Assembly: GCA_049968515.1 (NCBI GenBank)
Contig: JBMFQR010000003.1
Location: 1-64,000, forward strand
Reading direction: 5' to 3'
DNA from: JAOACQ01 sp049968515
GTDB taxonomy: Bacteria > Spirochaetota > Brevinematia > Brevinematales > JAOACQ01
DNA: 64,000 nucleotides
The notes under the pieces are model-generated. The model did no database searches and had not been told where the DNA came from. It was given only the letters and a program-made list of their open reading frames with translations. The position numbers were made by a program, and so were the translations under genes. Of this stretch, positions 51,768-60,039 are shown in pieces. The first letter of the stretch is position 1. Each line of letters starts with the position of its first letter.

Positions 51768-51850
51768 CTCTTTCTCCTGAAAAATGTTAAGAAGGCATTT
51801 TGCCATTGCTTCTTTTCGAGGCAGATCTGGCAAAATGTAGAAAGAAAATT

Positions 51851-51879
51851 ATTTTAACATATGAATTTTTTTTTCACAA
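51851..51879 (-). promoter_or_regulatory. Promoter of the glgA run
   Basis: On the minus strand TTGTGA (51879-51874), 17-nt A-rich spacer, TAAAAT (51856-51851). The leader is about 75 nt to the glgA TTG. Confidence 0.45.
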
Positions 51880-51966
51880 GAAATATAGGTGGATTTGCCC
51901 ATGCTAAAGAATTTCAAAAGCATCCTTTCAAAAAAATAGAATTGTTTAACTCAGTTAAATTTTATT

Positions 51967-51995
51967 TTGACATAAAACACAAAACTCTATATAAT
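51967..51995 (+). promoter_or_regulatory. Perfect-consensus promoter of tRNA-Ser
   Basis: TTGACA (51967-51972), 17-nt spacer, TATAAT (51990-51995). The start is expected near 52002, 8 nt before the mature tRNA 5' end. Confidence 0.85.
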
Positions 51996-52009
51996 ATTAC
52001 ATTCCTTAT

Positions 52010-52097
52010 GGAAGGATGTCCGAGTGGTTTAAGGAGCGTGCTTGGAAGGCACGTGTACGCCAAAAGCGTACCGGGGGTTCGAATCCCCCTCCTTCCG
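52010..52097 (+). tRNA. tRNA-Ser (anticodon GGA)
   Basis: Acceptor GGAAGGA pairs with TCCTTCC (52090-52096), D arm, anticodon stem CGTGC/GCACG with loop TTGGAAG (anticodon at 52044-52046), a long class II variable arm, T loop TTCGAAT, discriminator G as usual for serine. The 88-nt length fits a type II tRNA. CCA is not encoded. Confidence 0.96.
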
Positions 52098-52123
52098 TTT
52101 TAAAATTCTTGTGGATATTCTCT

Positions 52124-52612
52124 ATGCAAAAAGAATCCTTTTATATTTCAAAAAATGGGATTGGTATTGAATTTTGCATAGAAGGTAGTTTTATCTCATC
52201 AATCTCTCTTAAGCCTGCAAAAACAGATTTTTTTCCTTCAGTAAAATCAGATTCCTTTTCAGAACTCATTAAGATGCTTTCTTTCTATCTTGATGGAAAG
52301 AACGTTGATTTCTCTTTATACTTAGATAAACTTTTCTGGCAAAAATGTAGTAGTTTTCAGAAAAAGGTATATGAGGCACTTTCCAAGGTCAAATTTGGTC
52401 AATATATTTCATATGAAGAACTTGCCAAAACGGCTTGCTCAGGAAATTATGCAAGGGCAGTGGGAAATGCAATGTCAAGAAATCCTTTTCCCCTTATAAT
52501 TCCCTGTCACAGAGTATTACCAAAATCTTTTCCTATGACTAAAAAGCTTGGGGGATTCAGCTGTGGTTTAGAATTAAAAGAGAAACTCTTAATGATAGAA
52601 AAGATTCTATAA
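52124..52612 (+). CDS. ogt: Methylated-DNA--protein-cysteine methyltransferase
   Basis: A 162-residue O6-alkylguanine-DNA alkyltransferase. FQKKVYEALSKVKFGQYISYEELA begins the C-terminal DNA-binding domain, ARAVGNAMSRNPFPLIIPCHRV carries the Arg-finger helix and the alkyl-acceptor cysteine (PCHRV), and GGFSCGLELKEKLLMIE ends it. The acceptor Cys repairs one lesion and is then spent. I chose the ATG at 52124; longer readings run back into tRNA-Ser. It lies 26 nt after the tRNA and may share its promoter. Confidence 0.92.
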   Translation: MQKESFYISKNGIGIEFCIEGSFISSISLKPAKTDFFPSVKSDSFSELIKMLSFYLDGKNVDFSLYLDKLFWQKCSSFQKKVYEALSKVKFGQYISYEELAKTACSGNYARAVGNAMSRNPFPLIIPCHRVLPKSFPMTKKLGGFSCGLELKEKLLMIEKIL

Positions 52613-52621
52613 GGAAATAAC

Positions 52622-53644
52622 ATGAAAGCATATTTGATAAAAAGATTCTTGCTTATATTTCCAACTCTCTTTGGTATAACACTTGTATGCTTTTTGATTA
52701 TGAATGCAGTTCCGGGTGGACCTGTTGAACAGGCAATATATAAGTTGAAACAGGCACAAATGAAAGAGGGAAGCAGTTCAACAAAAGGACAGAGTGCAAT
52801 ATATTCCGAAGAAATAGAAAATATTAGAAAATACTATGGGTTTGATAAACCTGTTATAGTAAGGTATTTTAGCTGGCTTTTCAAAATAATAAGAGGTGAT
52901 TTTGGTTATTCATACATCTATGAAAAACCAGTTCTTAATGTTATAGTTTCAAGAATACCAATTTCGCTATTATTCGGGCTGACTGGTTTTTTTCTCAGCT
53001 ACCTGATATGTATTCCCCTCGGTATAAAAAAGGCACTTGAAAACAATAAAGCATTTGATCACTACACAAGCTTCATCATCTTTGCTGGCTATTCAATCCC
53101 ATCCTTTGTAATGGGCATAGTACTTATAGTTCTTTTTGGGGGTGGAAGTTTTTTTAATCTTTTTCCTATAAGTGGCATAATCTCTGATAATTTTGAAGAG
53201 CTGTCTTTGTTTGGTAAAATACTTGATGTCCTTCATCATATGGTTTTGCCAATATTTTGTTATATGATTGGAAACTTCGCTACTCTCACTCTTTTAATGA
53301 AAAATTCTATGCTTGAAGAATTACAAAAAGATTACATAAGGACTGCAATGGCAAAGGGTATGAGTTTTAAGATGGCCGTGTTCAGACACGCCTTACGTAA
53401 TGCCCTCATTCCCTTAGCCACAAATATAGGAATGATTCTTACAGTCATCCTTTCGGGTTCTGTATTGATTGAAACCATATTTACAATAGACGGAATGGGT
53501 CTCTTAGGGTATGAGGCTATCTTAAACAGGGATTATCCGGTGGCACTCGGATTAACTTTTATTTCAAGCCTTCTTGTGCTTACCGGCAGGATTTTATCCG
53601 ATATAGCACTTGTAATTGTGGATCCGAGAATAAGGTTCAGATAA
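52622..53644 (+). CDS. Peptide ABC transporter permease, YejB/OppB-like
   Basis: A 340-residue permease of the OppB/DppB class with six hydrophobic helices. FLIMNAVPGGPVEQAIYKLKQAQ near the N-terminus is closest to YejB of the YejABEF oligopeptide/microcin C importer, where this GPVEQ segment is typical. The EAA-type loop is YIRTAMAKGMSFKMAVFRHALRNALIPL. The cognate YejE-like permease follows after 46 nt. No periplasmic binding-protein gene is adjacent. It starts 9 nt after ogt. Confidence 0.88.
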   Translation: MKAYLIKRFLLIFPTLFGITLVCFLIMNAVPGGPVEQAIYKLKQAQMKEGSSSTKGQSAIYSEEIENIRKYYGFDKPVIVRYFSWLFKIIRGDFGYSYIYEKPVLNVIVSRIPISLLFGLTGFFLSYLICIPLGIKKALENNKAFDHYTSFIIFAGYSIPSFVMGIVLIVLFGGGSFFNLFPISGIISDNFEELSLFGKILDVLHHMVLPIFCYMIGNFATLTLLMKNSMLEELQKDYIRTAMAKGMSFKMAVFRHALRNALIPLATNIGMILTVILSGSVLIETIFTIDGMGLLGYEAILNRDYPVALGLTFISSLLVLTGRILSDIALVIVDPRIRFR

Positions 53645-53690
53645 TTGTTGCTTCTGGCAGCTTTAGATAAAGAATTGTAAGGTAATAATT

Positions 53691-54731
53691 ATGGAATTTT
53701 TTTCTCCTATTACGAAAAAGAGAATCGAAAGATTTAAATCTCAAAAAAGGGCATATTATTCCCTTGTAATAATACTTTTAATTTATTTCATTTCTCTTTT
53801 TGCTGATATAATTGCAAACAACAAGCCCATAATAATGAGATACAATGATAGGTATTACTTCCCCGCATTCAAATTTTATTCAGGTAACAACTTTGGAATG
53901 AGTGAAATGGACATTCCGGATTACAAAAAAATTGTAAAAAGTGAAAGCTTTAAAAAAGACAGGAGGAATTTTGCAATATTTCCATTAATTCCATATTCTC
54001 CAAACGAAACAATGGAGGATCTTGCCTCTCCTCCACCATCCCCTCCCTCATTAAAAAATCTGCTTGGAACAGACGATAGAGGCAGGGACATTCTGACAAG
54101 ACTAATCTACGGATTCAGGATAAGTTTTAGTTTCGCTCTTCTAATTACTTTTATCAGTATAAGCATAGGTGTATTTATTGGCGCACTACAGGGATATATA
54201 GGAAAAATTTTTGATATTACGGTTCAGAGAATCATTGAAGTCATATCAGCATTGCCCTTTCTTTACATCATTATCATACTCGGAAGCTCTATTGGAAATA
54301 GTCTTTTAATGTTAATTATTGTCTTTTCTCTCTTTGATTGGATAGGAATTTCATATTACATCAGGGCAGAATTCTACAGATTGAAAGAAATGCCTTTTGT
54401 TGAAGCCGCTAAATCCATTGGACTTTCAGACACAAGAATAATGTTCAGACATATACTTCCGAATGCCCTCACGCCAGTTATTACATTCCTGCCTTTTGAC
54501 CTTATCGGTGCTATATTTTCGTTATCTGCACTTGATTTTTTAGGTTTCGGACTGCCAGCTCCTACGCCAAGCATTGGAGAATTATTAAGGCAGGGAATAG
54601 GAAACATCTCGTCATACTGGCTGTCTCTCTTTCCAGCCCTCTTTTTGTTTTTAATTCTTTTGCTCATTGCTTTCATAGGTGAGGGCATTAGAGAGGCTTT
54701 CAGTCCAAAAACCTTTTTCAGAATAGAATGA
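53691..54731 (+). CDS. Peptide ABC transporter permease, YejE/OppC-like
   Basis: A 346-residue permease of the OppC/DppC class. The large insertion between helix 1 and the core (residues about 45-125), which contains PPSPPSLKNLLGTDDRGRDILTRLIYGFRISFSFALLI, matches YejE; the GTDDRGRD motif is conserved in this group. The EAA-type loop is FVEAAKSIGLSDTRIMFRHILPNALTPV. It forms the permease pair with the YejB-like protein. The ATPases are probably those encoded at 57987-59925, since YejF is otherwise a fused two-domain protein that is not seen here. Confidence 0.88.
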   Translation: MEFFSPITKKRIERFKSQKRAYYSLVIILLIYFISLFADIIANNKPIIMRYNDRYYFPAFKFYSGNNFGMSEMDIPDYKKIVKSESFKKDRRNFAIFPLIPYSPNETMEDLASPPPSPPSLKNLLGTDDRGRDILTRLIYGFRISFSFALLITFISISIGVFIGALQGYIGKIFDITVQRIIEVISALPFLYIIIILGSSIGNSLLMLIIVFSLFDWIGISYYIRAEFYRLKEMPFVEAAKSIGLSDTRIMFRHILPNALTPVITFLPFDLIGAIFSLSALDFLGFGLPAPTPSIGELLRQGIGNISSYWLSLFPALFLFLILLLIAFIGEGIREAFSPKTFFRIE

Positions 54732-54751
54732 TTTATCTTTTATCTATGGAT

Positions 54752-56278
54752 TTATTTCTTCTTTTGTTCCTGTTGCTTCTGTTTCTGGGCTTTTCTAAAC
54801 TTATCAATATAACCTCTTTCCATTGAGATCAATGCTCTTATAGCACTATCATTGAAAGTTATTCTGTATTTCTGCTCAAGCTCTTTATCCCATTCTGCTT
54901 TAATTGCTTGAACATTTGAAGATGCAATCTGATTTAGAATATTACTTTTCACATCTTCAAACTTTGAAACGATTTTTTTCCCTTTCTCTTCTTTTGTAAA
55001 CTTTTGCTTATTGTTGTTGTAAAAGCTTCTTAAATCTTTTTCAGTTATCTGAGATTTTACTTTCTCAAGAAGCTCATTATCATAACTCTGCGTCACAAGA
55101 TTTTTTGTATATCTATCAAGATTGTCTTTATAGTCTTTTTCAAATTCTTTAGTCTTTTCATAATTCTGACTTTTTGCTATATCTCTAAAGTAAAGAAACC
55201 TTTTCAGATTTCCCATCTGCTCTTCAAACGAATTTATGTCAAGCTTTTCCAAAAACATAGGAACGTAAAAAGAGATAACTTCCTTGCATTCTCCCCATGT
55301 ATATGTCTTCCCATAAACACTTAAAATCTTTGCCTCATCAGGTATGCCCTTCACATCATAGTTTTTTCCTTCCGTTGTAATTTTTTTATTCGCAACATCT
55401 AATGTAAACAATTCCTTCACATTTTTCTGTTGATCTGCATCCTGAAATCTAAAGGCTAATGTCCTTTCAAGTCTTTGATATGTATTTCCTGGAATCTTTG
55501 ATTTTATCTCAGAAAGAGTCCTTTCTTTTGCAGGGTCAGTTACATATACAACATGAAAACCATATGTCGTTTTTACAGGTTCGCTAATAACTCCAGCTTT
55601 TTTAGCAGAGAAAACAGCATCTTCAAACTCCTTAATCATTGTTCCCTCTGTAAAGTAACCAAGATCACCACCATTTGCTGCACTGCCCGGATCCTTTGAA
55701 ACCTCTTTTGCAGTCTTGGCAAATTCTTTTGCAACATTCTTTGAGCTCTTCAGACTCTCGATAATGTTCTTTGCCTTCGTTTCTGCTTCCTTCATTTCCT
55801 GTTCAAACTCATCGGCTGATTTCTCTACCTGCTTATTGCTAACCTCTTTATATCTTGGCACAAGTAACAAAATGTGTGAGGCCCTTGCAACTTTATACCT
55901 GGCCCCCTTACTCTTTTCCATTATCAGACTCTGCCCCTTTCTAATCAAAGCACCATCATAAATATTTCTTTTTAGCCTCTCATAATCCTTTTTAAAGTTA
56001 TCATTATTGGTTATTCCCTTCTCAATAAGATCGGCATATCTCATTTCAGACATCAGATATCTGTACTTTATTACATCTTTGTACCAGCCGAGATCCTTAT
56101 CCACCAAACTCTGGTCATACAGGGCATAATTTAAAAACTCATTCTTGATGTCTTTAAGCTTTAAAGTAAAATTTGACTTCCCGAGTTTGCATTCTGCGAC
56201 AACTTTCTCATCCTTAGAACAGGAAAGTACAAAAATAAAAGTAAAAGCTACCACGACTAATATTGAATACTTCCTCAT
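54752..56278 (-). CDS. Parvulin-type peptidyl-prolyl isomerase lipoprotein (SurA/PrsA-like)
   Basis: A 508-residue lipoprotein. MRKYSILVVVAFTFIFVLSC supplies the signal peptide and lipobox cysteine at residue 20. A helical chaperone-like N-terminal region precedes a PpiC domain (about residues 130-250: ARASHILLLVPRY, PGSAANGGDLGYFTEGTM, GVISEPVKTTYGFHVVYVTD). The long helical C-terminus with repeats of Lys/Gln ends in a QKQKQQEQKKK tail. It would assist folding of envelope proteins in the periplasm. I chose the ATG at 56278 behind GGAG. Confidence 0.87.
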   Translation of the reverse strand: MRKYSILVVVAFTFIFVLSCSKDEKVVAECKLGKSNFTLKLKDIKNEFLNYALYDQSLVDKDLGWYKDVIKYRYLMSEMRYADLIEKGITNNDNFKKDYERLKRNIYDGALIRKGQSLIMEKSKGARYKVARASHILLLVPRYKEVSNKQVEKSADEFEQEMKEAETKAKNIIESLKSSKNVAKEFAKTAKEVSKDPGSAANGGDLGYFTEGTMIKEFEDAVFSAKKAGVISEPVKTTYGFHVVYVTDPAKERTLSEIKSKIPGNTYQRLERTLAFRFQDADQQKNVKELFTLDVANKKITTEGKNYDVKGIPDEAKILSVYGKTYTWGECKEVISFYVPMFLEKLDINSFEEQMGNLKRFLYFRDIAKSQNYEKTKEFEKDYKDNLDRYTKNLVTQSYDNELLEKVKSQITEKDLRSFYNNNKQKFTKEEKGKKIVSKFEDVKSNILNQIASSNVQAIKAEWDKELEQKYRITFNDSAIRALISMERGYIDKFRKAQKQKQQEQKKK

Positions 56279-56425
56279 AATTTCTCCTTTAAGCATATTT
56301 TTACCTATTTATCTTAACTGAACAGAAAAAAATTATCAAATTTCAGAAAGTTTATTCAATCTCTTTGATAATAAAATATCCTGTCAACAAAATCGCATCT
56401 GTCAGAATAAAAAGAGGTGTCCCTA

Positions 56426-57931
56426 TCAATAGGCCGGAATTATTAAAGAGAATTTTGTTCCCTCTCCATACTCACTCTGGAAACTGATATTCCCTCCATA
56501 GCTATGGACAAGATTCTTTACCATATAGAGACCAAGCCCAGCTCCTTTTTGATTAAGTGATGGTGCATACTGACCTCTATAGAATTGCTCGAATATCTTT
56601 TCTTTCTCTTCTTCTTTAATCCCCTCACCCGTGTCTATTATTTCAAATTTATACCTTTCGCCATTAAAGTTCACCTTTATTGTCACCATTCCTTCTGGTT
56701 TATTATAGAAGATTGCGTTTGAAATCAATTCATCAAGCATTGTTTTAAATAATGTATAATTTCCTTGTATCTTTTCAGCATCATCAGATATAGATATTGA
56801 GATATTGAGTTTTTTGGCTTCAATTTCCTCTTTGTAATTCTCAATTATTTTATTGATTAAACCTTTAAGGTCAATGTCGTCCTTAAACAATTCATCAGTA
56901 GAGGTCTCAAGAGAAACAAAATTTACTACCTTATTTACAAAATGCAAAAGTTTTTCAACCCTCAGAATCAATGCAGAAAGTATTTTATTTCTCAACTCGA
57001 GGGGAAGATTGCCACCCTTATATAGTGATTTTAGTTCGTCAATTATATGATTTAAAGGAGAGGTCATATACTCAGTCATCTTGTTGATAAATTCATTCTT
57101 AACATTTATAAGCTTGATAAGATTTCTGTTCTGTCTTTTGATTTCAGAATATAGTATTGAATTATAAAGGGAAATCGAAGCCTGTGAACAGAATATTTCA
57201 CCTATTGCAAAGTCTGACTCTGAAAATGTATCAGTTTCTGAAATCATATCCACATATACTATACCAAGAAGCTTATCTTTGTGCATAAGTGGAATAGACA
57301 TAAATGAAATCTTTTTCTCAGTTTCTCCATTCAATGGATGGTTTATTACCAGGTTGCTCTCCTTTGTTCTGGCAGTCTCATAAATACTATTATACGAAAA
57401 TTCAAAATAATCCTTTTTTAATTCATCTTGAGTAAAATTTAAAAAAATTGTGGGAATCAGTCTATTTGACTTTCTTAAAAAAATAACCCCTCTCTCTGCC
57501 CTCACAGAATCTATAAGATATTTTAATATCTTGTGAAGAAGAATATCGGTATTTAAGATGAAGCTTAGATTCTTATTAATTTCAAGAATTCTTCTTATCA
57601 CATTTTCCTTGTGTAATAATTCCTCATAAGAAAGCTGGCTTACTGCTTCCTGTGCCTTTAGCAACTTCTCTGTCTCAAGCTTTTCTGTCATACTTAATTC
57701 TTCAATGTTCTCATATGCCTGAATGGTTTTATCTGCATCCATTTTTTCATTAAGAATTATCTCCTGCAGAGACTCATAGGCTTTAACTGTTTTATCAGCC
57801 TCCAAAAGCTCCTGATTGAATGCATCAGTCAGTCTATTGTAAGCTTCTGCGATTTTTTCAAGATGTTCTATCTTCTCATCCTTTTCCTTAAGCAGCTTCT
57901 CAAGTTCCTTGACCTTCTTAACGTAATCCAT
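56426..57931 (-). CDS. GAF-domain histidine-kinase-like protein with Glu in place of the H-box His
   Basis: A 501-residue soluble protein. Residues 1-110 are a coiled coil built of four 21-22-residue repeats around AYNRLTDAF, AYESLQEI, AYENIEEL and AQEAVSQL. A GAF domain follows (about 130-270, ERGVIFLRKSNRLIP to FAIGEIFCSQASISLYNSI). The HisKA-like helix reads NEFINKMTEYMTSPL where FxxxxSHELRTPL is expected, with Glu287 at the His position. The ATPase domain is intact: LDELISNAIFYNKP, FEIIDTGEGI, IFEQFYRGQYAP, GAGLGLYMVKNL. It probably binds ATP, but autophosphorylation on His looks impossible. It lies 55 nt after oppF on the same strand. Confidence 0.82.
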   Translation of the reverse strand: MDYVKKVKELEKLLKEKDEKIEHLEKIAEAYNRLTDAFNQELLEADKTVKAYESLQEIILNEKMDADKTIQAYENIEELSMTEKLETEKLLKAQEAVSQLSYEELLHKENVIRRILEINKNLSFILNTDILLHKILKYLIDSVRAERGVIFLRKSNRLIPTIFLNFTQDELKKDYFEFSYNSIYETARTKESNLVINHPLNGETEKKISFMSIPLMHKDKLLGIVYVDMISETDTFSESDFAIGEIFCSQASISLYNSILYSEIKRQNRNLIKLINVKNEFINKMTEYMTSPLNHIIDELKSLYKGGNLPLELRNKILSALILRVEKLLHFVNKVVNFVSLETSTDELFKDDIDLKGLINKIIENYKEEIEAKKLNISISISDDAEKIQGNYTLFKTMLDELISNAIFYNKPEGMVTIKVNFNGERYKFEIIDTGEGIKEEEKEKIFEQFYRGQYAPSLNQKGAGLGLYMVKNLVHSYGGNISFQSEYGEGTKFSLIIPAY

Positions 57932-57986
57932 TCTTAACCTCTTTAGATTAACTTATCGGATATTAATATTTACAAAATTGAATTTT

Positions 57987-58946
57987 TCAATAATTTATAC
58001 AGCTTAAAAAATGATCTTTTTTTACTTCTTTGAGTTCAGGTGAAATATTTATGCATTCTTTTTTTCTTTCAGGACAAATATTGAAAAACCTGCACCCCTT
58101 CTGAACAGGATTTTCAGCCTCTGTAATGTTGTCACCAAGATTTTTTCTCTTCAAAGGATCTAAAGAAAGTATGGAGGAAAACAAAAGTCTAGTGTATGGA
58201 TGAATAGGATTTGAAAACAATTCCTCTGTTTTTGCCAGTTCAACTATTCTACCAGCATACATAACAGCAATTCTTTCAGAAATTGTCTTCACAACGGCAA
58301 GATCGTGGGCTATAAACAGATATGAAAGCTTTAATGTCTTTTTCAACTCAATCAAAAGTGAGATTATCTGTGCCTGTATTGAAACATCGAGAGAAGATAC
58401 AGCCTCATCGCATATTAAAAGCTCAGGATTCAATGAAATGGCTCTTGCTATAGCAATTCTTTGTTTCTGCCCTCCTGAAAATTCATGGGGATAGCTGTAT
58501 AATGAAGTCTCTGAAATACCCACCCTACTCAACAGCTCTGTTACATATCGCTCAGCCTCTCTTTTTGATCTGACAATCCCATGTATCAAAACACCTTCTG
58601 AAATTATATCAAATATGGTCTTTCTCGGATTAAGTGAGCTATTGGGATCCTGAAAGACAATCTGGACCTTTCTTCTCAATGGAAAAAGTTTCTTATTCGA
58701 TAAATGCGTAATATCAACATCATCAAGTAGAATTTTGCCTTCATCAGGCTCAATAAGTCTCAATATGCAGCGAGCAAGTGTAGTCTTTCCACATCCAGAC
58801 TCTCCTACAAGCCCCAGTGTTTCGTCCTTCTTTATTGAAAATGACACTCCATCAATTGCTTTATTATAAAGCTTACTTTCTCCAAATATCCCTTTACGAA
58901 GAGGGAAATACTTTTTCAAGTCTATAACTTCAAGAATATTATCCAT
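57987..58946 (-). CDS. oppF: Peptide ABC transporter ATP-binding protein, OppF/DppF-like
   Basis: A 319-residue ATPase: LVGESGCGKTTLARCILRLIEPDEG (Walker A), VFQDPNSSLNPRKT (Q-loop), FSGGQKQRIAIARAISLNPELLICDEAVSSLDVSIQAQIISLL (signature and Walker B), AHDLAVV (H-loop). The C-terminal oligopeptide domain ends with a cysteine-containing region (GCRFFNICPERKKECINIS) typical of the family's 4Fe-4S-like motif. I chose the ATG at 58946, with GGGAG at a 6-nt gap. It overlaps oppD by 8 nt. Confidence 0.92.
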   Translation of the reverse strand: MDNILEVIDLKKYFPLRKGIFGESKLYNKAIDGVSFSIKKDETLGLVGESGCGKTTLARCILRLIEPDEGKILLDDVDITHLSNKKLFPLRRKVQIVFQDPNSSLNPRKTIFDIISEGVLIHGIVRSKREAERYVTELLSRVGISETSLYSYPHEFSGGQKQRIAIARAISLNPELLICDEAVSSLDVSIQAQIISLLIELKKTLKLSYLFIAHDLAVVKTISERIAVMYAGRIVELAKTEELFSNPIHPYTRLLFSSILSLDPLKRKNLGDNITEAENPVQKGCRFFNICPERKKECINISPELKEVKKDHFLSCINY

Positions 58947-59925
58947 TGCGTTCTCCCGATTTATCATATAACCAGCAGGCTACAAAATGGGATTTTTCTA
59001 TTTCGTTAAATGGGGGTTCTTCAACCTCACAGACTTTCATCTTCTTTTCACATCTTGTATGAAATGGACATCCTGATGGGATACTTGAAGGTTCTGGAGG
59101 TATTCCGGGAATACTTTTAAGTTTTGAACCTTTCTGAAGAGAGGGAACAGACTCAAGCAAGCCTTTTGTGTAGGGATGAAGTGGCTGTCTGAACAAATCC
59201 ACAACATTAGCATATTCTACCTCTTTGCCCGCATAAATTATAAGCACATTCTGGGCTATCTGTGCAACAATACCAAGATTGTGAGTTATAAAGATCATGC
59301 TTAACCCATATTCTTCTTTAAGCCTCTGTATGAGCCCGAGAACCTGTGCCTGAATTGTCACGTCAAGTGAGGTTGTTGGTTCATCTGCAATCAAAAGCTC
59401 CGGTTTTAATATTATTGCCATTGCAATCATGGCACGCTGTCGCATCCCGCCTGATAGCTCATGAGGAAAAAGCTCATACTGCTGAACAGGATGCTTGAAT
59501 CCGACATGCTTAAGAATTTCGTAAACCATCTCCTTTGCAATTTTCATATCTGTATCAGTATGAAGCTTTATAACCTCAAGTATCTGATCTCCTATCTTTT
59601 CAACTGGATTAAAACTTGTCAATGGTTCCTGAAATATTATTGCTATTTCCTTTCCCCTTATATCATACATTCTTTTAATGTCAGTTGATAATAAATCCAC
59701 ATCCTTCCAGAATATTTTTCCATTGATTTCAAAGGGAGGAACCGGTAAAAGCCTCATTATGGAAAGAGCTGTTATACTCTTTCCACACCCTGACTCTCCT
59801 ACTATACATAGAGTTTCGTTTCTGAAGAGATTGAAAGAGAGATTTCTTACGATTGATAGATTTTTTTTATTTTCTTTAAGGTTTATTTTGAGATTTTCTA
59901 CCTTGAGAAGAAATTTGTTCTCCAT
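58939..59925 (-). CDS. oppD: Peptide ABC transporter ATP-binding protein, OppD/DppD-like
   Basis: A 328-residue ATPase: CIVGESGCGKSITALSIMRLL (Walker A), IFQEPLTSFNPVEKIGDQI (Q-loop), LSGGMRQRAMIAMAIILKPELLIADEPTTSLDVTIQAQVL (signature and Walker B), ITHNLGIVAQI (H-loop), and a C-terminal GCPFHTRCEKKMKVCEVEEP cysteine cluster. Partner of OppF. No permease or binding protein adjoins it on this strand; the YejB/E-like permeases 5 kb away on the plus strand are the natural partners. I chose the ATG at 59925, with AAGGG at a 5-nt gap. Confidence 0.92.
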   Translation of the reverse strand: MENKFLLKVENLKINLKENKKNLSIVRNLSFNLFRNETLCIVGESGCGKSITALSIMRLLPVPPFEINGKIFWKDVDLLSTDIKRMYDIRGKEIAIIFQEPLTSFNPVEKIGDQILEVIKLHTDTDMKIAKEMVYEILKHVGFKHPVQQYELFPHELSGGMRQRAMIAMAIILKPELLIADEPTTSLDVTIQAQVLGLIQRLKEEYGLSMIFITHNLGIVAQIAQNVLIIYAGKEVEYANVVDLFRQPLHPYTKGLLESVPSLQKGSKLKSIPGIPPEPSSIPSGCPFHTRCEKKMKVCEVEEPPFNEIEKSHFVACWLYDKSGERNG

Positions 59926-59981
59926 AGCATCCCTTATATTCAATGGTTAGACTATCCTTATCAAACAGCCCGATTATTAAT

Positions 59982-60010
59982 ATTATAAATTGCCGGTTAA
60001 TTTTTTACAA
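59982..60010 (-). promoter_or_regulatory. Promoter of the oppD-oppF run
   Basis: On the minus strand TTGTAA (60010-60005), 17-nt spacer, consensus TATAAT (59987-59982), with about 50 nt of leader before oppD. Confidence 0.55.
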
Positions 60011-60039
60011 ATATCATCCCGAAATCCTCACTAAATATC

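Noticed and set aside
52016..52123. Longer methyltransferase reading that begins inside tRNA-Ser
   Set aside because: The start would fall in the tRNA; the ATG at 52124 gives a normal-length protein.
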